A model generated the notes under the pieces. It did no database searches and had not been told where the DNA came from. It saw nothing but the letters and a program-made list of their open reading frames with translations. Positions 25,026-37,300 of a stretch of DNA of 64,000 nt are shown here, in pieces. This stretch comes from Euglena gracilis. Its lineage: Eukaryota; Euglenida; Euglenophyceae; Euglenales. Each line of letters opens with the position of its first letter. The first letter of the stretch is position 1. The stretch covers positions 66,298,891 through 66,362,890 of the forward strand of contig CP154954.1 in assembly GCA_039621445.1 (NCBI GenBank). The letters are read 5' to 3'. The position numbers and the translations under genes are program-made.

Positions 25026-25087
<62 letters not shown>

Positions 25088-28000
25088 GAATATATATATG
25101 AATAAAATACAAATATAAAAAATATGTGTTGCAATATAAATCTGAGTACAAAAATGTGAGTAGATATTTGTGGAAATCTGCATTTGCGGCAGATATCTCC
25201 ATTTTCTATGGACGCCATGTGTGTTGGGGTTTTGGTACCCACAATTGTGGGCTGGGGGTGGGGTGGGGGGGGTGGCCACTTTCAGCAATTCATCCTTGCG
25301 GTACTCAGGTTGCGCAATTGCACACTGCACTGCGGTGCTCTGGATCAACACCCACTTTCAGGGTCGTGCAGCCGAAGGCCCCCGACAGCCCAGGCGCAAA
25401 AGACGCGCAGGTTGGGTGGCACCACCGCAGTGTCCTCCTTGCACTGCGGGCGGGGGACGCTCGCGAAAGGCTGCAGCGTCACCTCCAGGGACGCCTCGAG
25501 GACCACCATGTCACCCGCCTGGGACAGCCGGAGGTGCATCCCGGGGGCGGCCTCCGGGGTAGTGTATCCGGGGGTAACTTCCTGTACCCCGCCCCCCCTA
25601 TGTCCAATGACCGGTAACCTCTGTCCTCTGACCGGGGGGGTGGTCGTTGGACATAGGGTAGTGACCAAAAAGGTGTCCTCTGACCGGGGGGGTGGTCGTT
25701 GGACATGGGGTCAAAAGAAAGTTGGTGGGTACCCGGGTCCCTACCCACCCAAAAATGCCCAAATTTTCCCATCCGGCGCTTTGCGCCGAAATTTTTGGGC
25801 AATTTTGACAAATTTTTGTCCAAAAAGTGTCAAAAATGGCATTTTGGCCAAATTTTTGGCCAGTTTTTGGCCAAAATTTTTCGTCCCGGCGCTTCACGCC
25901 GGGACCAAAAATTTGGTCAAACCTCCGAAAAGGTGTCCTCTGACCGGGGGGGGGTGGTCATTGGACATAGGGGGGTCGTTGGACATAGGGGGGGGGGGGT
26001 ACTGTGAGATGGGGACCAGACATTTCTTTGAAAGACCCAGAGGAGGTGGTGGTGGTATTTGTGGTGGTGGTGGTTGTGGAGTAGGAGGAGGAGGAGAGGT
26101 TGGTTCTCGGGGGGGGGGGGACTGGGCGACCGGCTTTTTGCAGCCAACATTGCGTCCAGTTTTTTTTCCGGCACTTCCAACCAAGTAAATCCCCCCCCTC
26201 CAGATATCAGCCAATTGGCACGTGGCCAGCCCCCCCCATAAAAAATCCTGCACTTTTCCTGTGGGACCCAGCCATTTCCTCTAACCTCCCCCACAGCACA
26301 CTGAACACTAAAATGACAATCTAGACAGTCCGTCGGGGGAAACTCATTGGACATGGGTTGTATGGGCGTTTGTTCTGCTGCAAAAGGTGACAAACTCGGT
26401 CCGGACACCCCTGTTGTGTTCATTGGACAAGGGGGTCCATGAGACATTGGGGGGGAGCAGGGGGTTTTTTTTAAGACCGGGGTCGCTGAGCTCTTATCTC
26501 TTTAGAGTAAGAGCGAAGCTTACCACCCCCCCGAAACCCCCCCCTAACCCCCCCCCCCGCCCCCCCCCCCCCCCCCCTCCGCCCCCCTGAGTAGGCTCGG
26601 GCCCCCGCGGATTATCGATGTGACCTGATTTCCGGACCCGAAAAGTTAATAGCCTATAGGTTAGGAGAGGGTCCCTAGTTTGTCCAGAGCCCTCACTTTG
26701 CCCGCAACTCCGCGCCAGGCCGGAGATATGGCCGGAGCAAAAAAGTTGTCTACCGTTTTTTTCCCAAAGAACTTTTGTTGGACCGGCAACAGGGGGTCAT
26801 TTTTGGGGTCAAAAAATCGAAAAATTCAAAATATCTCGAAAACGCTGGGGAGTTGAGAAAAAGTAAAGAGTACCTCATTCCACAACTTTGGGACGCCCTA
26901 TCCACCGGTATGCGCGGTTTGGGCCAACTCCCCGCCTGGGCCGAGATATGGCCGTTTTGTGGTTTCGCAATGGGGGGACTCTGCCATTTGGAGCCCAAAA
27001 CGGGCCAAAAAACCAGTTTTTGCAAAATATCTCCAAAATGGTGGGGAGTTGAAAAAAATGTCCGGAGACCTAAATTGAAGCCCTTGGAACGCCCTATCTA
27101 CTGGTATTTTGATTTCCCCGCAACTCCCTGCCCAGCCCGAGTTCTGTCCATTTTCCGCCAATTTGGACCATTTTGTACACTTTTTCCACTGTCCGACTTA
27201 GCTGTTTTCGGGCCAAAAAGTCGAAAAAAATTGAAAATTTTTTTTTTGCCCAAAAGCATGTTTTTTGGCTTCCTGAACCCGGAAAAAGTGTTTTCGAGCC
27301 GAAAATTGGCGGTTTTCGCCCCCCCCCAGCCCATCACGGCCATCATGGTCATGATGCGCATCATGGCCCATGATGCGCATCATGACCCATGATGGCCATC
27401 CTGACCAATGATGGCCATCATGACCCATGATGGCCATCCTGACCAATGATGGCCTTCATGACCAATGATGGCCATCATGACCAATGATGGCCATCATGAC
27501 CAATGATGGCCATCATGACCCATGATGGCCATCCTGACCAATGATGGCCATCATGACCCATGATGGCCATCCTGACCCATGATGGCCATCATGGCCAGTG
27601 ATGGCCATCCTGACCCATGATGGCCATCCTGACCCATGATGGCCATCATGGCTCATGAGCCATCATGACCAATGATGGCCATCATGACCAATGATGGCCA
27701 TCATGGCCCATGATGGCCATCATGACCAATGATGGCCATCTTGACCCATGATGCAGGGGGGGGGGGAAAATGCGCTCGCCCGGCCTCGGAAAAAATGCGC
27801 AAAAATGCGCAAAAATGCGCAAAAATGCGCAAAAAAATGCGCAAAAAATGCGCATTTTTGGAAAAAAAGCGCAAAAATGTGCAAAATCCGAGAAAAAATG
27901 CGCAAAAATCACGAAAATGCAAAAATTACCCAAAAACATGCAAAAATGGCACCAAATTTGAAGAAATTATGTAGAATAATGAGGAAAATGTACGTTTCAA

Positions 28001-28770
28001 AAAAAGTCAAAAATTTCAAATTTTTGCAAAAAATTGCAAAAATGGTCAAAAAATGCGAAAATTTTGGAAAATCACGAAAAAATAAGAAAAAAAACAAAAA
28101 AATGTGCTTAAAAAAACGAAAAAATGCGCAAAAAATGCGCAAAAATGCGCAAAAATGCGCATTTCTGGAAAATTTGAAAAAATGCGCAAAAAATGCGCAA
28201 AAATGCGAAAAAATGCGAAACGCATTATTCCCCCCCCCCTGCATGATGGCCATCCTGACCCATGATGGCCATCATGACCCATGATGGCCATCCTGACCAA
28301 TGATGGCCATCATGACCAATGATGGCCATCATGACCCATGATGGTCATCATGACCCATAATGGCCATCGTGACCCATGATGGCCATCATGACACACGATG
28401 GCCATCGTGACCAATGCCGGGCCGCCGGGCCGGGCCGCCGGCCGGGCCGGGCCGCCGGGCCGCCGGCCGGGCCGGGCCGCCGGGCTGCCGGGCCGCCGGG
28501 CCGAGCCGCCGGGCCGCCGGCCGGGCCGAGCCGCCGACCGGGCCCGAGCCGCCGTGGGCCGCCGACCCACCGGCCGGGCCGACCCACCGGCCGGGCCGGG
28601 CCGCCGGGCCGCCGGGCCTCCGGAGTGGTCTCCCAAAGAGCTCAGCTCTACGTCACACCCTGGTCGCTGAGCTCTTATCTCTTTAGAGTAAGAGCGAAGC
28701 TTACCACCGGGGCCGGAGGGGGGGTCGGACACACACAGCCCCCCCCCCCCCCCCCCCCCCCCGCCCACCG

Positions 28771-28804
<34 letters not shown>

Positions 28805-30998
28805 TCCGGAAACCCTAGGATTATCGATGTGACTGGATTTCGTGGCCCCCAAAGTTAATGGCCTATAGGTTAGGGGACGGTCCCTAGTACCTCCAGAGCC
28901 CTTCGGTTACCCGCAACTCTCCGCCAGTCCGGAGATATGGCCCGAGCAAAAAAGTTGTCTACCGTTTTTTTTTCGGGGAAATTTCCAGGTCATTTTGGGG
29001 TCAAAAAATCGAAAAATTCAAAATATCTCGAAAACGCCGCGGAGTTGCGAAAAAGTAAAGAGGACGTCATTCCTCAACTTTGGGACGCCCGATCGATCGG
29101 TATGCGCGGTTTGGGCCGACTCCCCGCCTAGCCCGAGATACGGCCGTTTTGGGGTTTTGGGCCAGTTGGGCCAGTTTTGGCCATTTCGGGCCCGTTCGGG
29201 GCCCGAAACCGTAATTTGCCCGTATCTCGGGCTAGACGGGGAGTTGGAGCCCAAACCAGGGGTTCAATCATTAGGTTTAGGGGGGGGGTTTGACCGTTTT
29301 TTGGGGTTCCCGGGGTCTGGTTGTGCCATTTTGGGCCATTTTTGGGTATTCGGGGACCCCTGCGGGGGTTCGAGGGCCGCCGGGCTGGGGTCTAAAAATC
29401 GAAAATTTCAAAATATCTCGAAAACGCTGCGGAGTTAGGGAAAAGTGATGGCGACCTTATTTGACGACCTTGGAACGCCCTATCGATCGGTATGCGCGGT
29501 TTGGGACAACTCCTCGCCGGGCCCGAGATTCGGCCGTTTTGGGGGTTTCGGGCCCGTTTGGCTAGTTCTGGCCCGTTCAGGGCCCGAAACCGTAAATTGG
29601 CCGTATCTCGGGCTAGACGGGGAGTTGGGACCCAAACCAGGGGGTCAAACATTACGTTTAGGGGGGGGTTTTGACCGTTTTTTGGGGTTCCCGGGGTCTG
29701 GTTGTGCGATTTTGGCCAGTTTTTGGGTGTTCGGGGACCCCATCGCGCGCCGTCAGGGCGGCTGGGCGAGGGGGGGTCGGGTGGCAGGTCGGGACCCAAA
29801 ATTTTGAAAATTTTTTTTCGCTCAAAAACACTTTTTTTCACTTCAGAACATCAAAAAAAGTGTTTTTGAGCGAAAAAAATTTTTCCGACCCGGACCCCCC
29901 CCCTCTTGGCTGGGGCCCGCCCCCTGGCCGGTGGACTTAGCCATTTTTGGGTCAAAAAGTCGAAAAAATTCGAAAAAAATTTTTTTGCCCAAAACCATGA
30001 CTTTTGACCTCCCGGACCCGAAAAAAGTGTTTTTGAGCCCGAAAATGAGCGTTTTTCGACCCGCCGGCGCCCCGTTTTGGGCCGCCAACCCATTGACTTT
30101 GGGTCAAAAACGGGTCAAAAAAGTCGAAAAAAATCGAAAAATTTTTTTTGCCCCAAAACGATGTTTTTTGGCCTCCCGGACTGTTTTTGAGCCGAAAATG
30201 AGCGTTTTTCGACCCGCCGGCGCCCCGTTTTGGGCCACCAACCCATGACTTTGGGTCAAAACCGGTCAAAAAAGTCGAAAAAAATCGAAAAAAAATTTTG
30301 GCCCCAAAACCGTGTTTTTTGGCCTGCCTGACCCAGAAAAACTGTTTTTGAGCCGAAAATGAGCGTTTTTCCCGGGCCGGGCCGGCGTGGTCTCCCAAAG
30401 AGCTCAGCTCTACGTCACACCCTGGTCCTGGACGCCCGCCCGCCACTGGGGGGACCGCCTCGGGGGGGGGGGTCCCGGGAGACCCAACCCACTTTTCCCC
30501 GAAAAGGCCAAAAAACGCGAGCCTTCGGCTCCGAACAATATAACCCACCCCCCTCGGGGGGGGGGGGACCCCCCGGGGGGGGGGCTCGGCCGGACCCACC
30601 CACCCTACCCCCCCCTTCCCCCCCCCCCAGGGTCACGACTAAAAAAAACCCCTTGGGGGGCACATGACACACCGGGCATGTTTTCCTGGGGGGATAGAGT
30701 TTGTAGCCAGTGCCAAGGACACACATTGACTGCGCCCGAGGGCCGGGTATGGACGCGGGCGGCCTGGCCGATGTGCTGCATGCCGAGGTGGTCGGAGAGG
30801 GGGCAGAGGGCGGGGCTCAGGGGTTGCACCTCGCCTCTAAGGAGGGTGGACGGGGGCAGTGGCAGGCGGAGCATGGGTTGTGAACCTGCTGGCTGAGCTG
30901 GCACATCCTTGTGTGTGTGTGTGTGTGTGTGTGGTGTCTGTGGTGTGTGTGTGTGTGTGTGAGTGTGTGTGTGTCTGTGTGGTGTGTGGTGTGTGTGT

Positions 30999-31037
<39 letters not shown>

Positions 31038-31046
31038 TGTGTTGTG

Positions 31047-31086
<40 letters not shown>

Positions 31087-31278
31087 TGTGTGTGTGTGTG
31101 TGTGGGTGGTGTGGTGGTGTGTGTGTGTGTGTGTGTGTGTGGTGGGTGGGGTGTGGGGGTGTGGGTGTGTGTGTGTGTGTGTGTGTGGTATGTGTGTGGC
31201 GTGTGTGTGTGCGGTGTGTGTGTGGTATGTGTGTGGTGTGTGTGTGTGCGGTGTGTGTGTGTGGATGTGTGTGTGTGT

Positions 31279-31317
<39 letters not shown>

Positions 31318-34300
31318 GTGTGTGTGTGGTGTGTGTGTGTGTGTGTGTGTGTGTGGATGTGTGCGTGCATGTGTGTGATCCGGTGTCCCCCGGGAAATTG
31401 GTACCTGGTCAGCGCATAATGGCGCTCCTGGGGGGGGGGTCAGCAGAGGTTGGAATTTGGGATAGTTGGAAAAAGGCTGCAACTTGACCCACTCCTCTGC
31501 CCCATGGGGACCCCACCCTGGTTGTAACTGGGCCCGACCCGACCCAATTCGAAAAACGCAAAGATGCCCCTCTAAAACTGCCAATGACGCAAAAATCAAT
31601 CCTTGGACCGGCCACGTTGGCCCCTTTCCAATCAGTGTTGAGCCTCCGCAGGCAAAAAAAAACGTCACCGTCCAAATGCGACTGCAAAACAATTAAAACT
31701 CGTCTCGTCAATGGGGGGGGAGGGGGGTTTGAGGCTGGAAAATTGTTGTCTGACAGGGCATAGGGTCCCCTCAGATCTAGTGACACTCTGCAGTGATTGC
31801 CTAGCCAATACTGGCGAAGCTTGACAAAAATCAATGGAAATTGATGTGGAACTGGTGGGTGATGATTTTTCGGTGGGGTTTCGAAAGACATCGTTACGTC
31901 TTCGATATGTCGGAAAAAAATCCTTGGCAAAATAAATAGAAATAATAATAAAATAATAATAAAAGATGCCTCATAGACCTAAGAACGGGTCCCGACAGGA
32001 ACATTCTCTGCCACAGGCAGGTCACAGCAGCCCACTATCCAACACTGGCCTTGCCCTACTGTGGGGCCAATCACACAAGCCTAACACTGTTCACCAGTTC
32101 CGGGGTCAGTGGCGGGCGGGCGGGATGGGCACGGTTGGTGATGGTGAACGTCAGGCGGCTGCGCGGTGGGTGTGCGGCGTGGGTTACGGTCGGGAGCATA
32201 CCATTGCTTACCGACTCCCAGGGGGGGGGGTCACTCTCCATGTTCAGAAAACCAGTCAGTCACTGTTCAAAAACCAGTCATCCACTTCTCCCCCCCCCCC
32301 CGAGGGTCAGTCAATTTAGCCATTCAGCCAAAAATGGCCAAAAATCAAAGGATTATGGTGAAGAAAAAAAAAAACGGCAACTTCGGCGGCGGGCGGCCAC
32401 TTTCGGCCAATCCTGGCTGACCCCAACCTGGGGCGGGGGTCTGGAGCCAAAAAGCAGTCACCCACTCCAAAAAACACCAGTCATTCACCCCCCTGGGGGG
32501 AGGGGGGGGGGAGGGCACCCCTTTAGCAATGGCATGGTCAGGAGCGGCGTCAGTTTGGCGGTGAAGCGGAGGTCAGGGTGGGTCGGGTGGCCGTGGCGGT
32601 GGGCGTTGGTGAGCGCATTCTCCAGCACGGCGCGCAGGCCGGTCTCCGGCTTCCCGAATGCGGCGAATGAATGCGATCGATCCGTGACGCACTCCGATAA
32701 CGGCTTACTGTGTGCGGGGTATGACCCCCCCCTTTCCAGGATATGTTTTGGTGGGCTGGCCGAAGGGAGGGTTTATGAGTGGGGGGGGGGGCAGGTCAAG
32801 GAATTGTTGGTGAAAATCCGACCCCCAAAAATGACCCAAAATACCCCCAACTCACCCATGCTATTTTCCTTCCTATTGAAGGAAACTAAACTCCTCCAAG
32901 AAAACTCCGTCACACACAAAATTAATGAACAAAAATTGCCCACCACAAGCCCATCAGGGGGGGGGAGGGAGCACAAAAAGACCTACCAAAAAAACCAAAC
33001 CAAAAACCCCAAACTTTCGGAATATTTGATTTTTTCTTGAGAATAATGGTTTCGGGGCCAGAAAACGCCCGTGTAAAAAAAACCCATCGCCCCATCAATT
33101 TAGGCCCTTCGGCTCGACTCACACCTGATCCCTTCGGCATGGGACTCCCAGGGTAGCGCTTGGCTCGGGCCACCCCAATCCAACACCCCCCCTCCTCCCT
33201 TTGGGGGATCTTCTGAGTTAAAAAGCATCCTTGGAAGTTTTTTCTTTCGGGGGTTCAATTCAAATAAATGAAGCGCGAGACCCAAAGCACACAAAGCACG
33301 TGGTCTGGCGCTTGGTCCGGGTCCACGGTTTCTGGCAGCGAAGGCCGACCTCCGGCGATCTCACACAGCAGGGGATCCAGTTGGACGACGTTCTCGGCCG
33401 CGGGCCAGCCTGCCAAAGGGGCAGCGATGTGGCAGGGACTGGGCTGGTCCTGCTCACCAACGCGCCAGTGAGGAGCTCTGGAGGCGAACGCGTCCCCGGG
33501 AGGCATGGACCGGCCGAATCCCCACCCCCACCCTGGGCCATGGCCAAGCACCTATGACAGATTCCAAATTTTAGCCCGCGGTCGGCTGCGGTCGGCCGCG
33601 GTCGGCTGCGGTCGGCCGCGGTCGGCTGCGGTCGGCTGCGGTCGGCTGCGGTCGGCAAAGTAGTTGGCTGTAGGTGGGGGGCAGGCCAACAAAAAATGAG
33701 CATATATCACAATCACACAATCCACTGTTGCCGACTTTTGGCCACTTTTCGCTGCTTTTGGCCAATTTTTGATGCTTTTGGACTGCTTTTGGCCACTGTT
33801 GCCGATTTTTGGTCGATTTTTGCTGCCTTTTGCTTTCTTTTGGTCACTTTTGTTGCTTTTGCCCACTTTTTGCTGGGCTTTGGCTGCTTTTGGCCAGCTT
33901 TTGCTTTGCTTTGACCTCTTTTGACCATTTTTGGCCTCTTTAACCCACTTTTGACCACTTTTCTCTGCTTTTGGCCATTTTTACCCACTTCTGGCCACTT
34001 TCATGCCACTTTAAACGTCTTTTTGTTACTTTTGACATCAAGAGCAGTCAAATGTGACCTAAAAATGGCCTAAAAGTGGTTAAAATGGCCAGAAGTTCCA
34101 AAAGCATGCAAAAATAACAAAAATAATGCCCCAAAATGGCCCAAAATGACCCTGCTTTTGGTCGATTTGGGTCACTTTAGCAGCTTTTGTTCACTTTTGG
34201 CAACAAACTGGCGCAAAATGCTCAAAATGGTCAAATTGGACCAAAAAGAGACCAAAAAAATGGGCAAAAATAACAAAAGAAAAGGTCGAAAATGGCTTTA

Positions 34301-37300
34301 AATGGTCAAAAATGGCCCTGAATGGCCCAAAATGGCCCAAGAGCAGGACAAAATGGCCCAAAATTACAAGAAGTGGGCAAAAAGTGACCAAAAAATGGTC
34401 AAAATAGGTCAAAATGGGTGAATTATGGTAGCAAATGGGCCAAAAGGGGACAAAAGCGACCAAAAATGGCCAAAAATGGCCAAAAGTGGCCAAAAATGGC
34501 AACATGAGCCAGATGAGCCAGAAAAATCTTAACATCTGGGATAAAAATGAGCCTAATTCCTCATTCTCACTGAAAAATTGACATCAATTAGAAAAAAGTT
34601 GCGCGGTCGGCTGCGGTCGGCTGCGGTCGGCTGCGGTCGGCTGCGGTCGGCTGCGGTCGGCACCCCACCTATGACAGTCCTGAAACCCGCGGTCGGCCGC
34701 GGTCGGCTGCGGTCGGCTGCGGTCGGCTGCGGTCGGCATAGGTGCCTGGCCATGGCTGACGCGCGTGACAGGCTGGCCCTGCCAGGGAACTCCGCCTCGA
34801 AGGGCCGCCCCTGTAGGAGGCGGCGACCGAAATGCGCGAGGTCCACGTCGCACAGCTGTGAAAGGAGGGCACGCCGTCTCGCGCGGGGAAATTGTGAGCT
34901 GACCAAGCCACGAGATAATAACCTCGAGAGTTTGAGAGTGTTTGAGAAAGACAAATTAAAAGAGGCATCGTGCAGGGGTGCTAAAACATGAGAAATCTTT
35001 CTGCAAAAGAACACTGAAATTTCATTATTTCATTCATCACATTGCTTGTTGCAATTCCCACCCGTCATTTTGTATGCCTTCTCCTTGACTGATATACCGG
35101 AGGGGGGGGAATTGGGGCTAGATAAAATTAGAACCGACAAAATTGGAAGCCGAAAAAAATGGTGCCAAACCTGAAAACGGCCCGGAAAAAAATGGCATTT
35201 TTATGTGAAAACGTCCAGTTATGGCAAGATTTCTTCCATGGCAACCAAAAAAATTGGGGGAAAATGGGAAAAAATGGGCAGGATTTTCAAACAAGGGCCG
35301 GAAAATATTGGCAGGATTTCTGTACGCCAACTTTTTCCCAATCAATTTTTTCGGCCTTCAATCCCCCCCCCCCCCGGTGGTGCATCGCACCCTGATGAGC
35401 GGGTGGGCATGTGTTGGCATACGAGCGTCGCCTCCAAGCCCGATAGGTGGGAAGTGTCCTCGGCGGGACGTACTTGCCGCTGGCAATGCGCAGCAGCGCC
35501 TGCCGCTTCCCAACAGGCTTTTGCTTGGTGCCCACCCACAACAGCCAGAGCGGCCCCATGGCTTGGATTTCCACCAGCTCAGGTCAGCGCAAGCTGATCG
35601 CCGCAGACGAAGAACAGAGTCGCGGCAGCTTCATTTCTGCGAAGGTTGTGTTTCTGTAAGAGGGTGATACCAGTACACGGAAAGCCCACAAGCGAGGATG
35701 ATGAACCCCATTTAAAAGCGCAGTGCCCAAAGGGTGCGCAGTGCCCAAATAAATGTCACATCACTTGAGGATTGAAATGAAATCAAAAAAGCCTTTTGAA
35801 ATCAAAAAAGCCCCCAAAAAGCCTTTTTTGCGCTGAACTGCTTTCGGGTAGTGCCCAGATTAGTGACACGCCATGAGGATCCGAAACTACGGTCCAATAA
35901 TGCGCACACCCTGTGCACTTAAATAGGGGGTTTACAGCAGAAGCTGAAAAACCAACAATACTCGTTATATGCACCTCCCGCAGGCTGAGCCAAACGCAGT
36001 GCCGCCCAGCAGCAACGGCCTGCTCCCGGCACCACGCCACCCCACGCTCAAGGCACTCGGTGGCCTGGACGAGGTCGGGGGGTGGGGCAGTCAGGGGGTT
36101 GGGGGAGAGGGAGTGGAGGTACAGGTGGCTGCTGGGGCCGCCGTTTGGTCGGGTGTGGATTAGCTCACAGCCGACACCACCGTGAGACCCAGACATTTGA
36201 GCGGGCTTACAAAAGGAGACAATAACCAACCGATTTGGGCTGAAAGAAGGTGACTTTTGTTTTAAAAAAACGTCAAAACTGGAAAAACTGGAAAAAAAAC
36301 TGTCAACACTGAAAGAAAATACCAGAACCACAAAACCGAAAAACTAGAACCCATCGTTGGGCACAGTTCCCAAAGAAAAACCAATGTTTCTTTGTGTGTT
36401 TTGACAGAAAAAACCAGTCGCATCCCGTACACCCAAATGCTCACTGTTTGGCCGGGGGTGGTGGCCCCAGGGTGTATGCAGCCAGCAGCGTCCGCCATCA
36501 CATTTTTCAAAAGGTGGTTCAAGATGGGGCCTGGGCAGAGCTTGTTGAGCCGCAGATCACAACCCAACCCAAGATTCCTGGCTATGGAAATTGAGGGGGG
36601 GGCACTGGGGGCGGTAGGAAGCCATGTACGGAGTGTCCATCCACGTGATGTATCATGTATGTGCACAGAATACACATACAGTAGGGAAACTAAATAGTGG
36701 GACACCTGAAAATTTTGTGGGTCATACCCAACCCCCAGCCCCAAAGCCTCTGCCAGCCCATGGGATGTGGTGATGGTGTGTGCACACTGGCATGGCCCTG
36801 CCCCACACAACAGAGTCCCAGCCAGCTCTGCTGCAGCACGATGCGCAAAATTCAGGCCAATCCTTTGTGAGCAGGTCTTTTCCATTTCCTGACCCCTTTT
36901 GGGCTCCGAAGCAAACCCAGCCTCAGGTAAGGGGACGAGGCGGCTCATACTGCAGTGAGTGGCATTGGACCCCAACTTTGAACAACGCAAATTAACAACC
37001 CCTGTCAACGCGGGCTGGTGGGGCGATGGCCTCGACATGCCGACCAATTTGGGCAAAAATTACCATTTTTACACAAAGGATCATTACACAAAGGATTGGC
37101 CTGAATTTTGCGCATCGTGCTGCAGCAGAGCTGGCTGGGACTCAGTTGTGTGGGGCAGGGCCATGCCAGTGTGCACACACCATCACCACATCCCATGGGC
37201 TGGCAGAGGCTTTGGGGCTGGGGGTTGGGTGTGACCCACAAAACTTTCAGGTGTCCCACTATTTTGTTTCCCTATTGTACATAAGATAGGGCCAAAGGTA

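Larger units (their letters stand above)
26458..30655. mobile_element. Probable second large repeat-filled transposon
   Basis: The left end CAGGGGGTTTTTTTTA and the right end, read inverted, CAAGGGGTTTTTTTTA match at 15 of 16 positions. The interior has the same parts as the 5164-9704 element but mostly inverted: hairpins, ATGATGGCCATCAT arrays, GGCCGCCGG repeats, TATCTCGGGCTA modules and GGAGGCC modules. The flanks are G-rich, so a target-site duplication cannot be judged. It lies in the intron between the 30.8 and 25.5 kb exons of gene A. The terminal sequences differ from those of 5164-9704, so it is related by content rather than by ends. Confidence 0.5.

Noticed and set aside
27682-28300. 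Phe/His/Ala-rich and Lys/Asn-rich frames
   Set aside because: They come from AAAATGCGC tandem units. The same explanation holds for Phe-Arg-Ile-rich frames at 60804-61079 and 62883-63493.
28310-28858. Arg/Pro/Gly/Ala-rich frames on both strands
   Set aside because: Products of the GGCCGCCGG simple repeat, as are those at 5614-5910.
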